From NCBI GenBank assembly GCA_038522735.1, contig JBCBJX010000052.1, positions 1 to 20,897 on the forward strand: 20,897 nt of DNA, given 5' to 3'. Position 1 is the stretch's first letter. Every line of letters begins with the position of its first letter. The notes below the pieces were generated by a model. The model did not search any database. It saw only the letters and a list, made by a program, of their open reading frames with translations, and was not told the origin of the DNA. The position numbers and the translations under genes are program-made. The DNA is from JBCBJX01 sp038522735. GTDB taxonomy: Bacteria; Pseudomonadota; Alphaproteobacteria; Caulobacterales; Parvularculaceae. Below, one piece after another: positions 14,242 through 20,897 of the stretch.

Positions 14242-16497
14242 ATGCGAAAGCCCAAGACACGCGGCCCGAAGCCGCCTGAACCGCCCAGGCCTGAAACCAT
14301 CGTCGACGCGCCCATCGGGGATGCGCTCTCCTCGCGCTATCTCGCCTATGCGCTTTCGACGATCACGAGCCGGGCGCTGCCGGACGTGCGGGACGGGCTG
14401 AAGCCGGTCCACCGGCGCATTCTCTACGCCATGCGAGAGATGCGATTGTCGCCCGCCGGCGGCTTTAAGAAGTGCGCGAAGGTCGTCGGCGAGGTGATGG
14501 GCAACTACCACCCCCATGGCGACCAGGCGATCTACGACGCCCTCGCGCGCCTCGCGCAGGATTTCTCCACCCGCATCCCCATGGTCGACGGGCAGGGGAA
14601 CTTCGGCAATATCGACGGGGACAACCCGGCCGCCATGCGGTACACGGAGAGCCGCCTCACCGAAGCCGCCGAGCTGCTGCTGGAAGGCATCGATCAGGAC
14701 ACCGTCGATTTCCGCGCGACCTATGACGGCGAGGACGAAGAGCCCGTGGTGCTGCCCGCGGGTTTCCCGAACCTCTTGGCGAACGGCGCGGCGGGCATCG
14801 CCGTCGGCATGGCGACCTCCATCCCGCCCCATAATGTGGCGGAGGTGATCGACGCCTCCATCCACCTTGTGAAGCATCCGAACGCCTCCATCGAGACGCT
14901 GTTGAAGCATGTGAAGGGCCCGGACTTCCCGACCGGCGGGGTCTGCGTCGAGAGCCCCGAGGCGCTGGCGGAGGCCTACGCCACGGGCCGCGGCGGCTTC
15001 CGGGTCCGCGCACGCTGGGAGACCGAAGACCTCGGCCGCGGGCGTTATCAGATCGTCGTCACCGAAATTCCGTATCAGGTGCAGAAGTCTAAGCTGGTCG
15101 AGCGCATCGCGGACCTCATCCGCAACAAGAAGCTCCCGGCGATCGTCGACGTGCGCGATGAGAGCGCCGAGGACATCCGCCTCGTCATGGAGCCGAAATC
15201 GGGCGGCGTCGACCCGAACGTCGTCATGGAATCGGTGTTCCGCGCGACGGACCTGGAGAATCGCTTCCCGCTCAACATGAACGTGCTGGGCGCCGACGGC
15301 GCGCCGCGGGTGATGGGGCTGCGGCAGGTGCTTCAGGCGTTCCTCGATCACCGCAAGGACGTGCTCGTCCGCCGCACGAAATTCCGCATCGGGAAGATCG
15401 AGCATCGGCTCGAAATCCTCGGCGGCTTCCTCATCGCCTATCTCAATCTCGACGAGGTGATCCGCATCATCCGTGAGGAGGACGAGCCGAAGGCCGAGTT
15501 GATGGCGACCTTCGAGCTGACGGACGTGCAGGCGGAGGCCATTCTCAACATGCGCCTCCGCTCCTTACGTAAGCTCGAAGAGATGGAGATCAAACGCGAG
15601 CACCGGGACCTGAAGAAAGAGCTGAAGGAGCTGAAGGCGCTCCTCAGATCCGACGAGGCCCAGTGGGCGAAGATCACCGAGGAGCTCAGGGAGACGAAGA
15701 AGAAATTCGACCCGAAATCCGATCTCGGCCGCCGGCGCACCCAGTTCGGCGACGCGCCGGAGACGCAAGAGATCTCCCTCGACGCCCTCATCGAGAAAGA
15801 GCCCGTCACGGTCATCCTGTCGGAAAAAGGCTGGATGCGGACCATGAAGGGCCATGTCGAGAACGCCGCCGACATCAAATACAAGGACGGCGACGCGGCG
15901 AAGTTCGTGCTTCCCGCCCAGTCGACGGACCGACTGCTCGCCTTCGGCACCAACGGGCGGTTCTACGCGGTCAACGTGGCGGACCTGCCGGGCGGGCGCG
16001 GGAACGGCGAACCCATCCGCCTGATGATCGAACTGGGGGACGACGAGCACGTCGCGGCCCTCTTCGTCCACGAAGGCGGGCGCCGGTTCCTCGTCGCCTC
16101 CACCGCGGGCAAAGGCTTTCTGGTGGAGGAGGACGAGTGCGTCGCCTCCAACAAGCGTGGCAAACAGGTGCTGAACGTGGACGCGGGCGCGGAGGCGGTC
16201 GTGTGCGTGGACGGTTCCGGCGACCACGTCGCCGTCATCGGCGACAACCGCAAAGTGCTGATCTTCCCGGCGGACGAACTCCCCGTCATGGCCCGCGGCA
16301 AGGGCGTCGTGCTGCAAAAATACGCGAAGGGCGGCCTCGCCGACGCCAAGACTTTTGCGGCGGGCGACGGCCTCACGTGGACCGACCGCGCCGGCCGCGT
16401 GCAGTCCGAGACGGGCTGGCGGGACTGGCTTGGCAAGCGGGCGGGGGCCGGTAAGGTTGCGCCAAGGGGGTTTCCCCGGAGCGGGCGGTTTGGGTAG
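14242..16497 (+). CDS. parC: DNA topoisomerase IV subunit A
   Basis: A 751-residue ParC, the DNA-cleaving subunit that with ParE decatenates daughter chromosomes. The winged-helix/tower core has RALPDVRDGLKPVHRRI and the catalytic Tyr is Y134 in AAMRYTESRL. NPNLLANGAAGIAVGMAT-type sequence and IPPHN follow, then a coiled-coil tail (about 440-490) and a C-terminal beta-propeller-like region without the GyrA box, which favours ParC over GyrA. In the quinolone region HPHGDQAIYDA, Q95 occupies the position of E. coli Ser80 and D99 that of Glu84. It ends GFPRSGRFG, a usual alphaproteobacterial ParC terminus, so the gene is intact. The AT-rich island starts at its stop codon. Confidence 0.94.
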   Translation: MRKPKTRGPKPPEPPRPETIVDAPIGDALSSRYLAYALSTITSRALPDVRDGLKPVHRRILYAMREMRLSPAGGFKKCAKVVGEVMGNYHPHGDQAIYDALARLAQDFSTRIPMVDGQGNFGNIDGDNPAAMRYTESRLTEAAELLLEGIDQDTVDFRATYDGEDEEPVVLPAGFPNLLANGAAGIAVGMATSIPPHNVAEVIDASIHLVKHPNASIETLLKHVKGPDFPTGGVCVESPEALAEAYATGRGGFRVRARWETEDLGRGRYQIVVTEIPYQVQKSKLVERIADLIRNKKLPAIVDVRDESAEDIRLVMEPKSGGVDPNVVMESVFRATDLENRFPLNMNVLGADGAPRVMGLRQVLQAFLDHRKDVLVRRTKFRIGKIEHRLEILGGFLIAYLNLDEVIRIIREEDEPKAELMATFELTDVQAEAILNMRLRSLRKLEEMEIKREHRDLKKELKELKALLRSDEAQWAKITEELRETKKKFDPKSDLGRRRTQFGDAPETQEISLDALIEKEPVTVILSEKGWMRTMKGHVENAADIKYKDGDAAKFVLPAQSTDRLLAFGTNGRFYAVNVADLPGGRGNGEPIRLMIELGDDEHVAALFVHEGGRRFLVASTAGKGFLVEEDECVASNKRGKQVLNVDAGAEAVVCVDGSGDHVAVIGDNRKVLIFPADELPVMARGKGVVLQKYAKGGLADAKTFAAGDGLTWTDRAGRVQSETGWRDWLGKRAGAGKVAPRGFPRSGRFG

Positions 16498-18068
16498 TTA
16501 TGTTTCATGCGAGAATTTAACCATGCTTAAATTTCTACGAAACTACTTTGTGTTTTTCCGCGAAAACAAAAAATTTTTGTGGCTGGGAAGATCCGCTGCT
16601 GATGCGATCGTAGCTGCTTGCGTTGTTTCTATCTTTGGTATAGGATTGTCTCTTTTAACGAACTTGTATTCAAGCTTTTTTTTGGAAGAGAGAATAGAAT
16701 TCAATTCAGATTTTGACTTTAAAGGTAAAGTTACTCATTCGCATATCGCAATATATAAAGATAATCTTCTAGTTAAAGAGCTTCCGCTAAAATTAATTTC
16801 AAAAAAAACAAACAAATTTCGAACGAAAAAATCTAGGATAATTAAAAATTCTCTAAAACCACAGTATCGCGATAACCATAAATTCGTCGCTTTTGTTGAA
16901 TCTCAAAAAAAACTATATATTGGAATCTTAAAACCCGATTTAGTGGAGGCTATTAATTTCGAAGATGCTGTATATCACCTGGGCAGTTTAGACTGGGGTT
17001 TTTCGAACAATAATGAATTTTCAAACAAAGTAAAACTATGCATCAATTTTAAATACTACTTATCGGTAGAGTTATTAACGGATACCGGTATTTTAAAATT
17101 TCATAGAGATTGTATTTATCATGATAAGTCAACAAAAATGCTGTACCTTAGAATTTATGACAAAAATCAAAATGTATCTTACAAAATAAATATTAAATAC
17201 AGTTTTATTAATTTTATTAATTTTATTTTAAACGAAAGTAAAAAGCTTGAAAAGTTAATGGCGGAGAAGGAGAAAAAGAAAACCGAAATTGAGGAGCATA
17301 TAAATAGGTATAGAGATGTTTTCGTTAGTTGTGATATGTCGTATTGCATGATTAATCCAAAAATCTTGAATATAATCGAAAATAACGATTTTGTTTATGA
17401 ATATAAATTTCTGATAAATGATCAGAGGATCGAAAATCCGAAAGAGAACCTTCTGTTCAATTCAGGTCTATATTATACAGGAAAAATTCAGCGTATTGGA
17501 CACGGATACTGTGTTGATTTGCATTCCACGAGTAAAATGGAAAGTGTAATTGAGTCTTTCAATTTGAAAATTATATATCAGGATAAAAGGCAATATTTAA
17601 TGGATTTTAAAGTCGGAGGTATAAATGAGCAGGCGAAAAGATTAAAAGATTATAATAAAGAAGAACAACCAGCTTTTTGGTATACACGCACGGGTCAATT
17701 TTTTAATTTCTATTTTTCTGCTTTTGCTTGTAGAAGACAAAATATAATAGAATCTGATCTAATTTATATTGAAATTAACGATAAAAATATGGGTGTTATC
17801 GATAGATTTGGAGTTCAGGGACTTGGGCTGTCGTCTCTTATGGAAGAGAGTTTTTTTATAAAAGCTGAAAACTGGGATGGGCGTGCACGTATGACCGGAG
17901 AAAGCGATGTAGTGTGGAGAAGAAGTAGTAAAATTGGAATAGGAAAGGATTATCTAGAGCAATATAAAAAAGAAATTAGAAATATAAATAAGATTACAAT
18001 AAGATTGCTAAGTGAATCCGAAAGTGAAGCTTATAGCTATATATTTGCCGATAATTGAGGTGGTCTGA
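16495..18068. other. AT-rich, probably horizontally acquired island
   Basis: Base composition changes abruptly at the parC stop codon from about two-thirds G+C to strongly AT-rich and returns just as abruptly near 18068. GTTTGGG occurs at 16488-16494 and again at 18069-18075, bracketing the segment. There is one gene inside and no transposase, integrase or terminal inverted repeat that I can see. To its right is an exonuclease gene missing its 5' part. The simplest reading is acquisition of foreign DNA with loss of local sequence. The 7-bp repeats could be a target duplication, microhomology or chance. Confidence 0.75.
16523..18058 (+). CDS. Orphan membrane-anchored protein of unknown function
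   Basis: A 511-residue protein I cannot assign. Residues 1-24 are basic and aromatic, 25-48 form one membrane helix, and the rest is a large soluble region. The positive-inside rule puts that region in the periplasm. Segments around 68-90 (IAIYKDNLLVKE) and 290-335 (YEYKFLINDQ, then GLYYTGKIQ) have a beta-strand character that recalls Ig-like folds, a weak inference. A Lys/Glu-rich stretch (about 236-262) looks like a coiled coil and separates two halves. Codon use is strongly A/T-ending, unlike every neighbour. ATG 16523 is the first plausible start; the frame runs back into parC without another start after its stop. The ribosome binding site is weak. A role in phage defence or envelope modification is possible but unproven. 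Confidence 0.85.
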   Translation: MLKFLRNYFVFFRENKKFLWLGRSAADAIVAACVVSIFGIGLSLLTNLYSSFFLEERIEFNSDFDFKGKVTHSHIAIYKDNLLVKELPLKLISKKTNKFRTKKSRIIKNSLKPQYRDNHKFVAFVESQKKLYIGILKPDLVEAINFEDAVYHLGSLDWGFSNNNEFSNKVKLCINFKYYLSVELLTDTGILKFHRDCIYHDKSTKMLYLRIYDKNQNVSYKINIKYSFINFINFILNESKKLEKLMAEKEKKKTEIEEHINRYRDVFVSCDMSYCMINPKILNIIENNDFVYEYKFLINDQRIENPKENLLFNSGLYYTGKIQRIGHGYCVDLHSTSKMESVIESFNLKIIYQDKRQYLMDFKVGGINEQAKRLKDYNKEEQPAFWYTRTGQFFNFYFSAFACRRQNIIESDLIYIEINDKNMGVIDRFGVQGLGLSSLMEESFFIKAENWDGRARMTGESDVVWRRSSKIGIGKDYLEQYKKEIRNINKITIRLLSESESEAYSYIFADN

Positions 18069-18071
18069 GTT

Positions 18072-18434
18072 TGGGCGGGTGCAGATCCCAAAGAAGAAGC
18101 CGTGCGCCGGTTCCTCGCCTTCCACGAGGAGCACGCGGGCGGCCGGACGGCGATCTTCACCGCCTACAACGCGACCTTCGACCGGGACTTCCTCGACGCG
18201 CTCCTGAAAGAGCATGAGGCCCCGCGCTTCCGCGATCTCTTCACCTATTACGTCCTCGACCTCCCCTCCATCGCCTGGGGCGCCGGCGCGCGCGGGCTCT
18301 CGGGCCGGGAGATCGCGGCGGCCTTCGGGATCGAACCGGAGACGTCCGACCCGCTGGAGCACACTGGGATTTCGGGGGCCGCGTGGAACCTGGAGCTTTA
18401 CCGGGCGATGTTGACGGCGAGCGCCGAAAACTAG
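18072..18434 (+). pseudogene. 3' remnant of a DnaQ-like 3'-5' exonuclease gene
   Basis: From 18072 an open frame ending in TAG at 18432-18434 encodes about 120 residues. AYNATFDRDFL matches the Exo II motif of DEDDh exonucleases, YYVLDLPSIAW and RGLSGREIAAAFGI fit the following helices, and EHTGISGAAWNLELYRAML stands where Exo III is expected. The Exo I DxE strand and everything before about the second third are missing, and the frame is closed by a TGA at 18066-18068 at the island edge. The Exo III segment has H but no Asp at the usual fifth position, which may be a lineage trait. GTG 18102 could start a 110-residue product. Codon use matches the host genome, so this is old chromosomal sequence cut by the island. 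Confidence 0.7.
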
Positions 18435-18453
18435 TCTCCGCTCATCCCGGCGG

Positions 18454-18553
18454 CCTTCGCGACGCCGCCTTGTGGCGGCTCCTCAGGCTGAAGGCGGGGA
18501 TCTCCGGCCGACTGCCCGCAGCCCGCCGTGGGAGGCCCCGGCTTTCGCCGGGG
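18454..18553. repeat. REP-like half copy plus CCCCGGC hairpin
   Basis: CCTTCGCGACGCCGC (18454-18468) and GCTCCTCAGGCTGAAG (18479-18494) match the left outer and inner arms of the palindromes at 166-254 and 20501-20622, but the right arms are absent. A second hairpin, CCCCGGC (18536-18542) with GCCGGGG (18547-18553) around TTTC, follows; this CCCCGGCTTTCGCCGGGG form is a repeat type I associate with alphaproteobacteria. The stretch lies between convergent genes. Confidence 0.7.
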
Positions 18554-18578
18554 TGAGCGGGCGAATAAACACCCGTTC

Positions 18579-18597
18579 CCCGCGATCGAGTCGCGGG
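18579..18597 (-). terminator. Hairpin downstream of the small membrane protein gene
   Basis: CCCGCGA (18579-18585) pairs exactly with TCGCGGG (18591-18597) around TCGAG. It starts 13 nt past the stop codon of the minus-strand gene. There is no T-run, so a repeat or RNA-stabilising role is also possible. Confidence 0.4.
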
Positions 18598-18610
18598 ACG
18601 TCGCGCAAGG

Positions 18611-18934
18611 TCAGCGCAGGAGCTGATACGCTCCGTAGGCGACGAGCCAGAGGCTCGCATAGCCGGTCAGGAGCCCCATGCGTCCGCCGGTGAAACGGAT
18701 CAGCACGCGCCGCCCTTCATCGCCCGAGGCGACGATCCATGCGAGGCCGTAAAGACCGCCGAGGCCCGCCGCGCCGGCGCCGAGGAAGGCGATTTCGAGG
18801 ATCGCCTCATAGAACCCGACGCCGCCGTCGAAGAACGCAAAGACCGGCAGTATCGAGACGATCGCCCAGATCGCGAGGATCGGCGCGGCGATCGCGCCGC
18901 CCGCCGCCCGTATGATTTCATTGCGCACGCCCAT
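18611..18934 (-). CDS. Small hypothetical membrane protein
   Basis: A 107-residue protein from ATG 18934, starting MGVRNEIIRAAGG and ending AYGAYQLLR. Three hydrophobic stretches (about 12-34, 41-67 and 86-105) predict three or so membrane helices with short loops. An Asp/Glu/Arg-containing loop (SGDEGRRVLIRF) lies before the last one. AGGAG in GAGGAGAAATTG lies about 7 nt before the ATG. The longer open frame upstream on this strand is not coding: it is the antisense of the 19109 gene. No family recognised. It diverges from the exported-protein gene at 19109, with a 174-nt shared upstream region. Confidence 0.7.
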   Translation of the reverse strand: MGVRNEIIRAAGGAIAAPILAIWAIVSILPVFAFFDGGVGFYEAILEIAFLGAGAAGLGGLYGLAWIVASGDEGRRVLIRFTGGRMGLLTGYASLWLVAYGAYQLLR

Positions 18935-18948
18935 CAATTTCTCCTCAA

Positions 18949-18958
18949 CCAACGTTGG
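18949..18958. promoter_or_regulatory. Short palindrome in the divergent upstream region
   Basis: CCAACGTTGG is a perfect 10-bp palindrome just upstream of the ribosome binding site of the minus-strand membrane protein gene and in the region shared with the plus-strand gene at 19109. It could be an operator half-way between divergent promoters, but a 10-bp palindrome can occur by chance. Confidence 0.2.
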
Positions 18959-19108
18959 ACCTCTAAATGGAATGCGCAGCGGGAAAGACGCGGGCGCGGG
19001 CGCGCGACATCTCGTCTGCGGCGCCCTGTCAGCCGGGGAGGGCGAAGCCGGTTTTGAAGGCGTGGTGATCCGCAGTAATCTCGCCCTCGGATTCGAAGGA
19101 GACCTCCC

Positions 19109-20419
19109 ATGCTGCGCGGTCTGAAATGGGTCGGGCTTGTCCTGGCGCTCCTGATCGCCGTCGCGGCGCTCGCGCCCTGGCGGCCGGCGCTGGTCGATCA
19201 GATGACGGCGAAGCCTTACCGTCAGTGGGCGGAGGCGAATGTCCGCACGCTCGATCTCGACGCGCCGGACGCGAAGTTCGCCTTCGACGAGGCGTTCTAC
19301 GACAACCGTCTCATCCTCATGGGCGAGCTGCACGGGACGGCCGATCCGCACGTGCTCGACCTCGCGCTCATCCGCCACCTGCGTGAGAGGGCGGGCCTTC
19401 AATGGCTGATGGCGGAGCTCGATTTCGCCCAGTCGACGCTTGTGAATTTCTACCTGATGAGCGGCGAGGAAAAATACCTTGCGCCGATCTTCGAGCATTG
19501 GGCGGCGGAGACGGCGCAATGGGCGAGCAATGAGTATTACGAGAAGCTCCGGGGGCTTCGCGCCTATAACCAGGCCCTCGCGCCGGGCGAGCGGATCCGC
19601 GTTTTCGGGGTCGACCGCATACAGAGCGTCGACGTCGCTCTCGACGTTCTGAAGGACTATATGGAGGCGCAGGACTTCCTCACCGTGACGGCCTCGACGG
19701 ACGGAACGGCGCCCGACTGGGCGGCGATGCTCGCCCCGGCGTTCGCGGAGGGCGCAGGCGAGGAGGCGCGCCTCGGCGCGGTGAACGCCGCGCTCTTCGC
19801 CGCCGAGACGCTTCCCGCGAGCGTGCGCGACAAGGGCTTCGTCCATCTCCTGCGCAATCTCGCAGCGCTCGACGAGGGCGCGACGCGCTATGAGACGATC
19901 CTTGCGAACATTGCGGCGATGACGGCGGTGTTCGGCGTCGGCGACGACGAGCCGCTCTACGGCTTCTGGGGGCTCTTTCATGCGACGCGGGCGCCCGTGA
20001 ACGGGACCTCACGGCCGCTCGCCCTGCGGCTCTATAAGGAGGGTCCCTTCGCAGGCTCCGTCGGGACGATCAGTTTTCTTTATACGAACTCGGCCAGCAT
20101 GATGCCGTCGGCCTCGCTGCCCGAGCCCATGCGCGGGGAGGGCGCCTATACCGATATGCCCTTCGCCCAGAACGTTCCGTATCTCTATTATCAGCGCGGG
20201 ATCTACGATCTGACGTCCGTCGCGGGCGACGCGCGCGCAAGCCTCTTCCGGATTTCGGGCGAGGGGAGCCCCTATGCGGGTTCCGGCCGCCTCGGGAGCG
20301 CGACTGGCCTCATGACCGGCCTCGGCGAGATGACGGTCGAAACGGCCGATCCGCCTCCCTACGACTACATCATCCTCTCCCAGGGCTCCGCGGCGCTGAC
20401 GCCTTATGTGGGGGACTGA
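19109..20419 (+). CDS. Exported ChaN/TraB/erythromycin-esterase-like protein
   Basis: A 436-residue protein with an N-terminal hydrophobic segment (about 7-24) that acts as signal peptide or anchor, so it should work outside the cytoplasm. ILMGELHGTADPHVLDLALIRHL supplies E73 and H75, WLMAELD supplies E103, VFGVDR supplies D169 and GLFHATRAP supplies H291. A GE-x-H-G strand, a following Glu and a late His resemble the spacing seen in erythromycin esterase-like and ChaN/TraB-like folds. I do not infer macrolide resistance: the spacing differs from the usual GExxHG and the protein is exported. AAGGAG lies about 8 nt before the ATG. It converges with the gene running off the right edge. Substrate unknown. 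Confidence 0.82.
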   Translation: MLRGLKWVGLVLALLIAVAALAPWRPALVDQMTAKPYRQWAEANVRTLDLDAPDAKFAFDEAFYDNRLILMGELHGTADPHVLDLALIRHLRERAGLQWLMAELDFAQSTLVNFYLMSGEEKYLAPIFEHWAAETAQWASNEYYEKLRGLRAYNQALAPGERIRVFGVDRIQSVDVALDVLKDYMEAQDFLTVTASTDGTAPDWAAMLAPAFAEGAGEEARLGAVNAALFAAETLPASVRDKGFVHLLRNLAALDEGATRYETILANIAAMTAVFGVGDDEPLYGFWGLFHATRAPVNGTSRPLALRLYKEGPFAGSVGTISFLYTNSASMMPSASLPEPMRGEGAYTDMPFAQNVPYLYYQRGIYDLTSVAGDARASLFRISGEGSPYAGSGRLGSATGLMTGLGEMTVETADPPPYDYIILSQGSAALTPYVGD

Positions 20420-20500
20420 CGTTCCCGCGCCGTTACGAGGCTCCGCAATCCGCCCCGAGACTGCGAGCTCCGGCCGGAATGCGCACGTCGGCTCCCGCGT

Positions 20501-20622
20501 CCATCCTTCGAGACGGCTGCGCCGCCGACGCGCCGCAACCTCCTCAGGATGAGCTGAGGCGCTTGTTTCAACAGGCGGAACGCTCATTCTGAGGAGCCGC
20601 GAAGCGGCGTCTCGAAGGATGG
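20501..20622. repeat. REP-like nested inverted repeat, copy 3
   Basis: Outer arms CCATCCTTCGAGACG (20501-20515) and CGTCTCGAAGGATGG (20608-20622) are an exact 15-bp inverted repeat. Inner arms CTCCTCAGGATGAG (20540-20553) and CTCATTCTGAGGAG (20583-20596) match with one mismatch. The gene-free stretch 20420-20730 consists of this element, the hairpin at 20697-20719 and otherwise nothing I recognise. Confidence 0.88.
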
Positions 20623-20696
20623 ATGCGGGAGCGCTACGGCGACAGCGCGCTCTCGTTGTTTGGCGACGCGCCCGGCTCAGAGGCCGTCCTCGACGG

Positions 20697-20719
20697 GTCC
20701 CGCGGACAAGCCGCGGGAC
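20697..20719 (-). terminator. GC-rich hairpin after the right-edge minus-strand gene
   Basis: GTCCCGCGG (20697-20705) and CCGCGGGAC (20711-20719) form a perfect 9-bp stem with loop ACAAG, beginning 11 nt after the stop codon of the minus-strand gene. No T-run follows. The same TCCCGCGG-ACAAG-CCGCGGGA form is familiar as a dispersed repeat in related genomes, so terminator is one of two readings. Confidence 0.45.
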
Positions 20720-20730
20720 GACAGCCGAGA

Positions 20731-20897
20731 TCATGCAGGCCTGCAGTGATGGGCGGCGATCTCGCTCCAGCCCTTCTTCACCTGGCGCTGGACGCGCCAG
20801 CGCCAGCCTTCCTCGGGGTCCGGATAGAAAACCTGCCGCGCCCGGCCGGCGTCCATGTCCGCTTCGAAGCACAGCGCCTTGGCGTGAACGTCCTCGG
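20731..20897 (-). CDS. 3' end of a hypothetical protein gene (partial)
   Basis: On the minus strand one frame is open from the window edge to TGA at 20733-20731 and gives 54 residues with host-like, strongly G/C-ending codons. The sequence includes DVHAKALCFEADMD, QVFYPDPEEGWRWRV and KKGWSEIAAHHC. The start lies outside the window. An overlapping plus-strand frame from 20749 is also open but has poorer third-position use. A hairpin right after the stop supports the minus-strand reading. No family recognised. Confidence 0.55.
   Translation of the reverse strand, partial: EDVHAKALCFEADMDAGRARQVFYPDPEEGWRWRVQRQVKKGWSEIAAHHCRPA

Noticed and set aside
14008..15405. 465-residue open frame on the minus strand across the parC start
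   Set aside because: It is antisense to parC and to the intergenic region and out of frame with the lipoprotein gene; no domain is visible and it has shadow-like composition.
16500..16520. Six-codon ORF just before the orphan gene
   Set aside because: Too short, in AT-rich sequence where such ORFs are common.
16495..18068. Insertion sequence or transposon
   Set aside because: No transposase, no terminal inverted repeats and only a 7-bp direct repeat; the gene inside has no DDE or recombinase motif that I can see.
18611..19981. 456-residue minus-strand open frame as one gene
   Set aside because: Only its last 107 codons look like a protein with its own ribosome binding site (ATG 18934). The rest is antisense to the 19109 gene.
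19109..20419. Macrolide-resistance esterase call
   Set aside because: The protein is exported and has GExHG rather than GExxHG; similarity is at fold level only.

Overview
The window comes from a GC-rich bacterium (roughly two-thirds G+C by eye), almost certainly an alphaproteobacterium. The evidence is the gene order folK, rpoZ, rsh, pyrE, pdxJ, acpS, lepB, rnc, era, recO, parC, with an NYN-domain gene divergent from folK. That backbone is characteristic of the class. The palindromes built on CTCCTCAGGA and TCCTGAGGAG also recall repeats seen in Caulobacterales, Hyphomonadaceae and Parvularculales relatives; this finer placement is inference.

Layout. Positions 1-141 hold the 3' end of a membrane methyltransferase-like gene, followed by a REP-like palindrome. 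A family 5-type uracil-DNA glycosylase and an NYN/LabA-type nuclease-like protein follow on the minus strand. From 1675 to 12393 runs the plus-strand housekeeping block: folate synthesis (folK), RNA polymerase omega, the bifunctional (p)ppGpp enzyme, orotate phosphoribosyltransferase, PNP synthase, holo-ACP synthase, signal peptidase I, RNase III, Era and RecO. Many junctions are ATGA or TTGA overlaps, which implies translational coupling. The block is interrupted by a minus-strand serine hydrolase (6335-7573) and a plus-strand LprI-like lipoprotein (10651-11598). A minus-strand lipoprotein and outer-membrane-like protein follow (12379-14093), then parC (14242-16497).

The most unusual segment is a sharply bounded AT-rich island of about 1.57 kb that begins at the parC stop codon. 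It carries one 511-residue gene with an N-terminal membrane anchor and no family I recognise. It abuts the 3' part of a DnaQ-like 3'-5' exonuclease gene whose 5' part, including the Exo I motif, is missing. A GTTTGGG direct repeat lies at each edge. This is the best candidate for something undescribed; its function cannot be read from the sequence.

The right end holds a REP-rich intergenic stretch, a small minus-strand membrane protein, a plus-strand exported protein with a GExHG motif (ChaN, TraB or erythromycin-esterase-like), another complete REP-like palindrome, and the 3' end of a minus-strand gene that runs off the window. All three palindromic repeat copies sit between convergent genes. 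I saw no tRNA, rRNA, CRISPR array, transposase or integrase.
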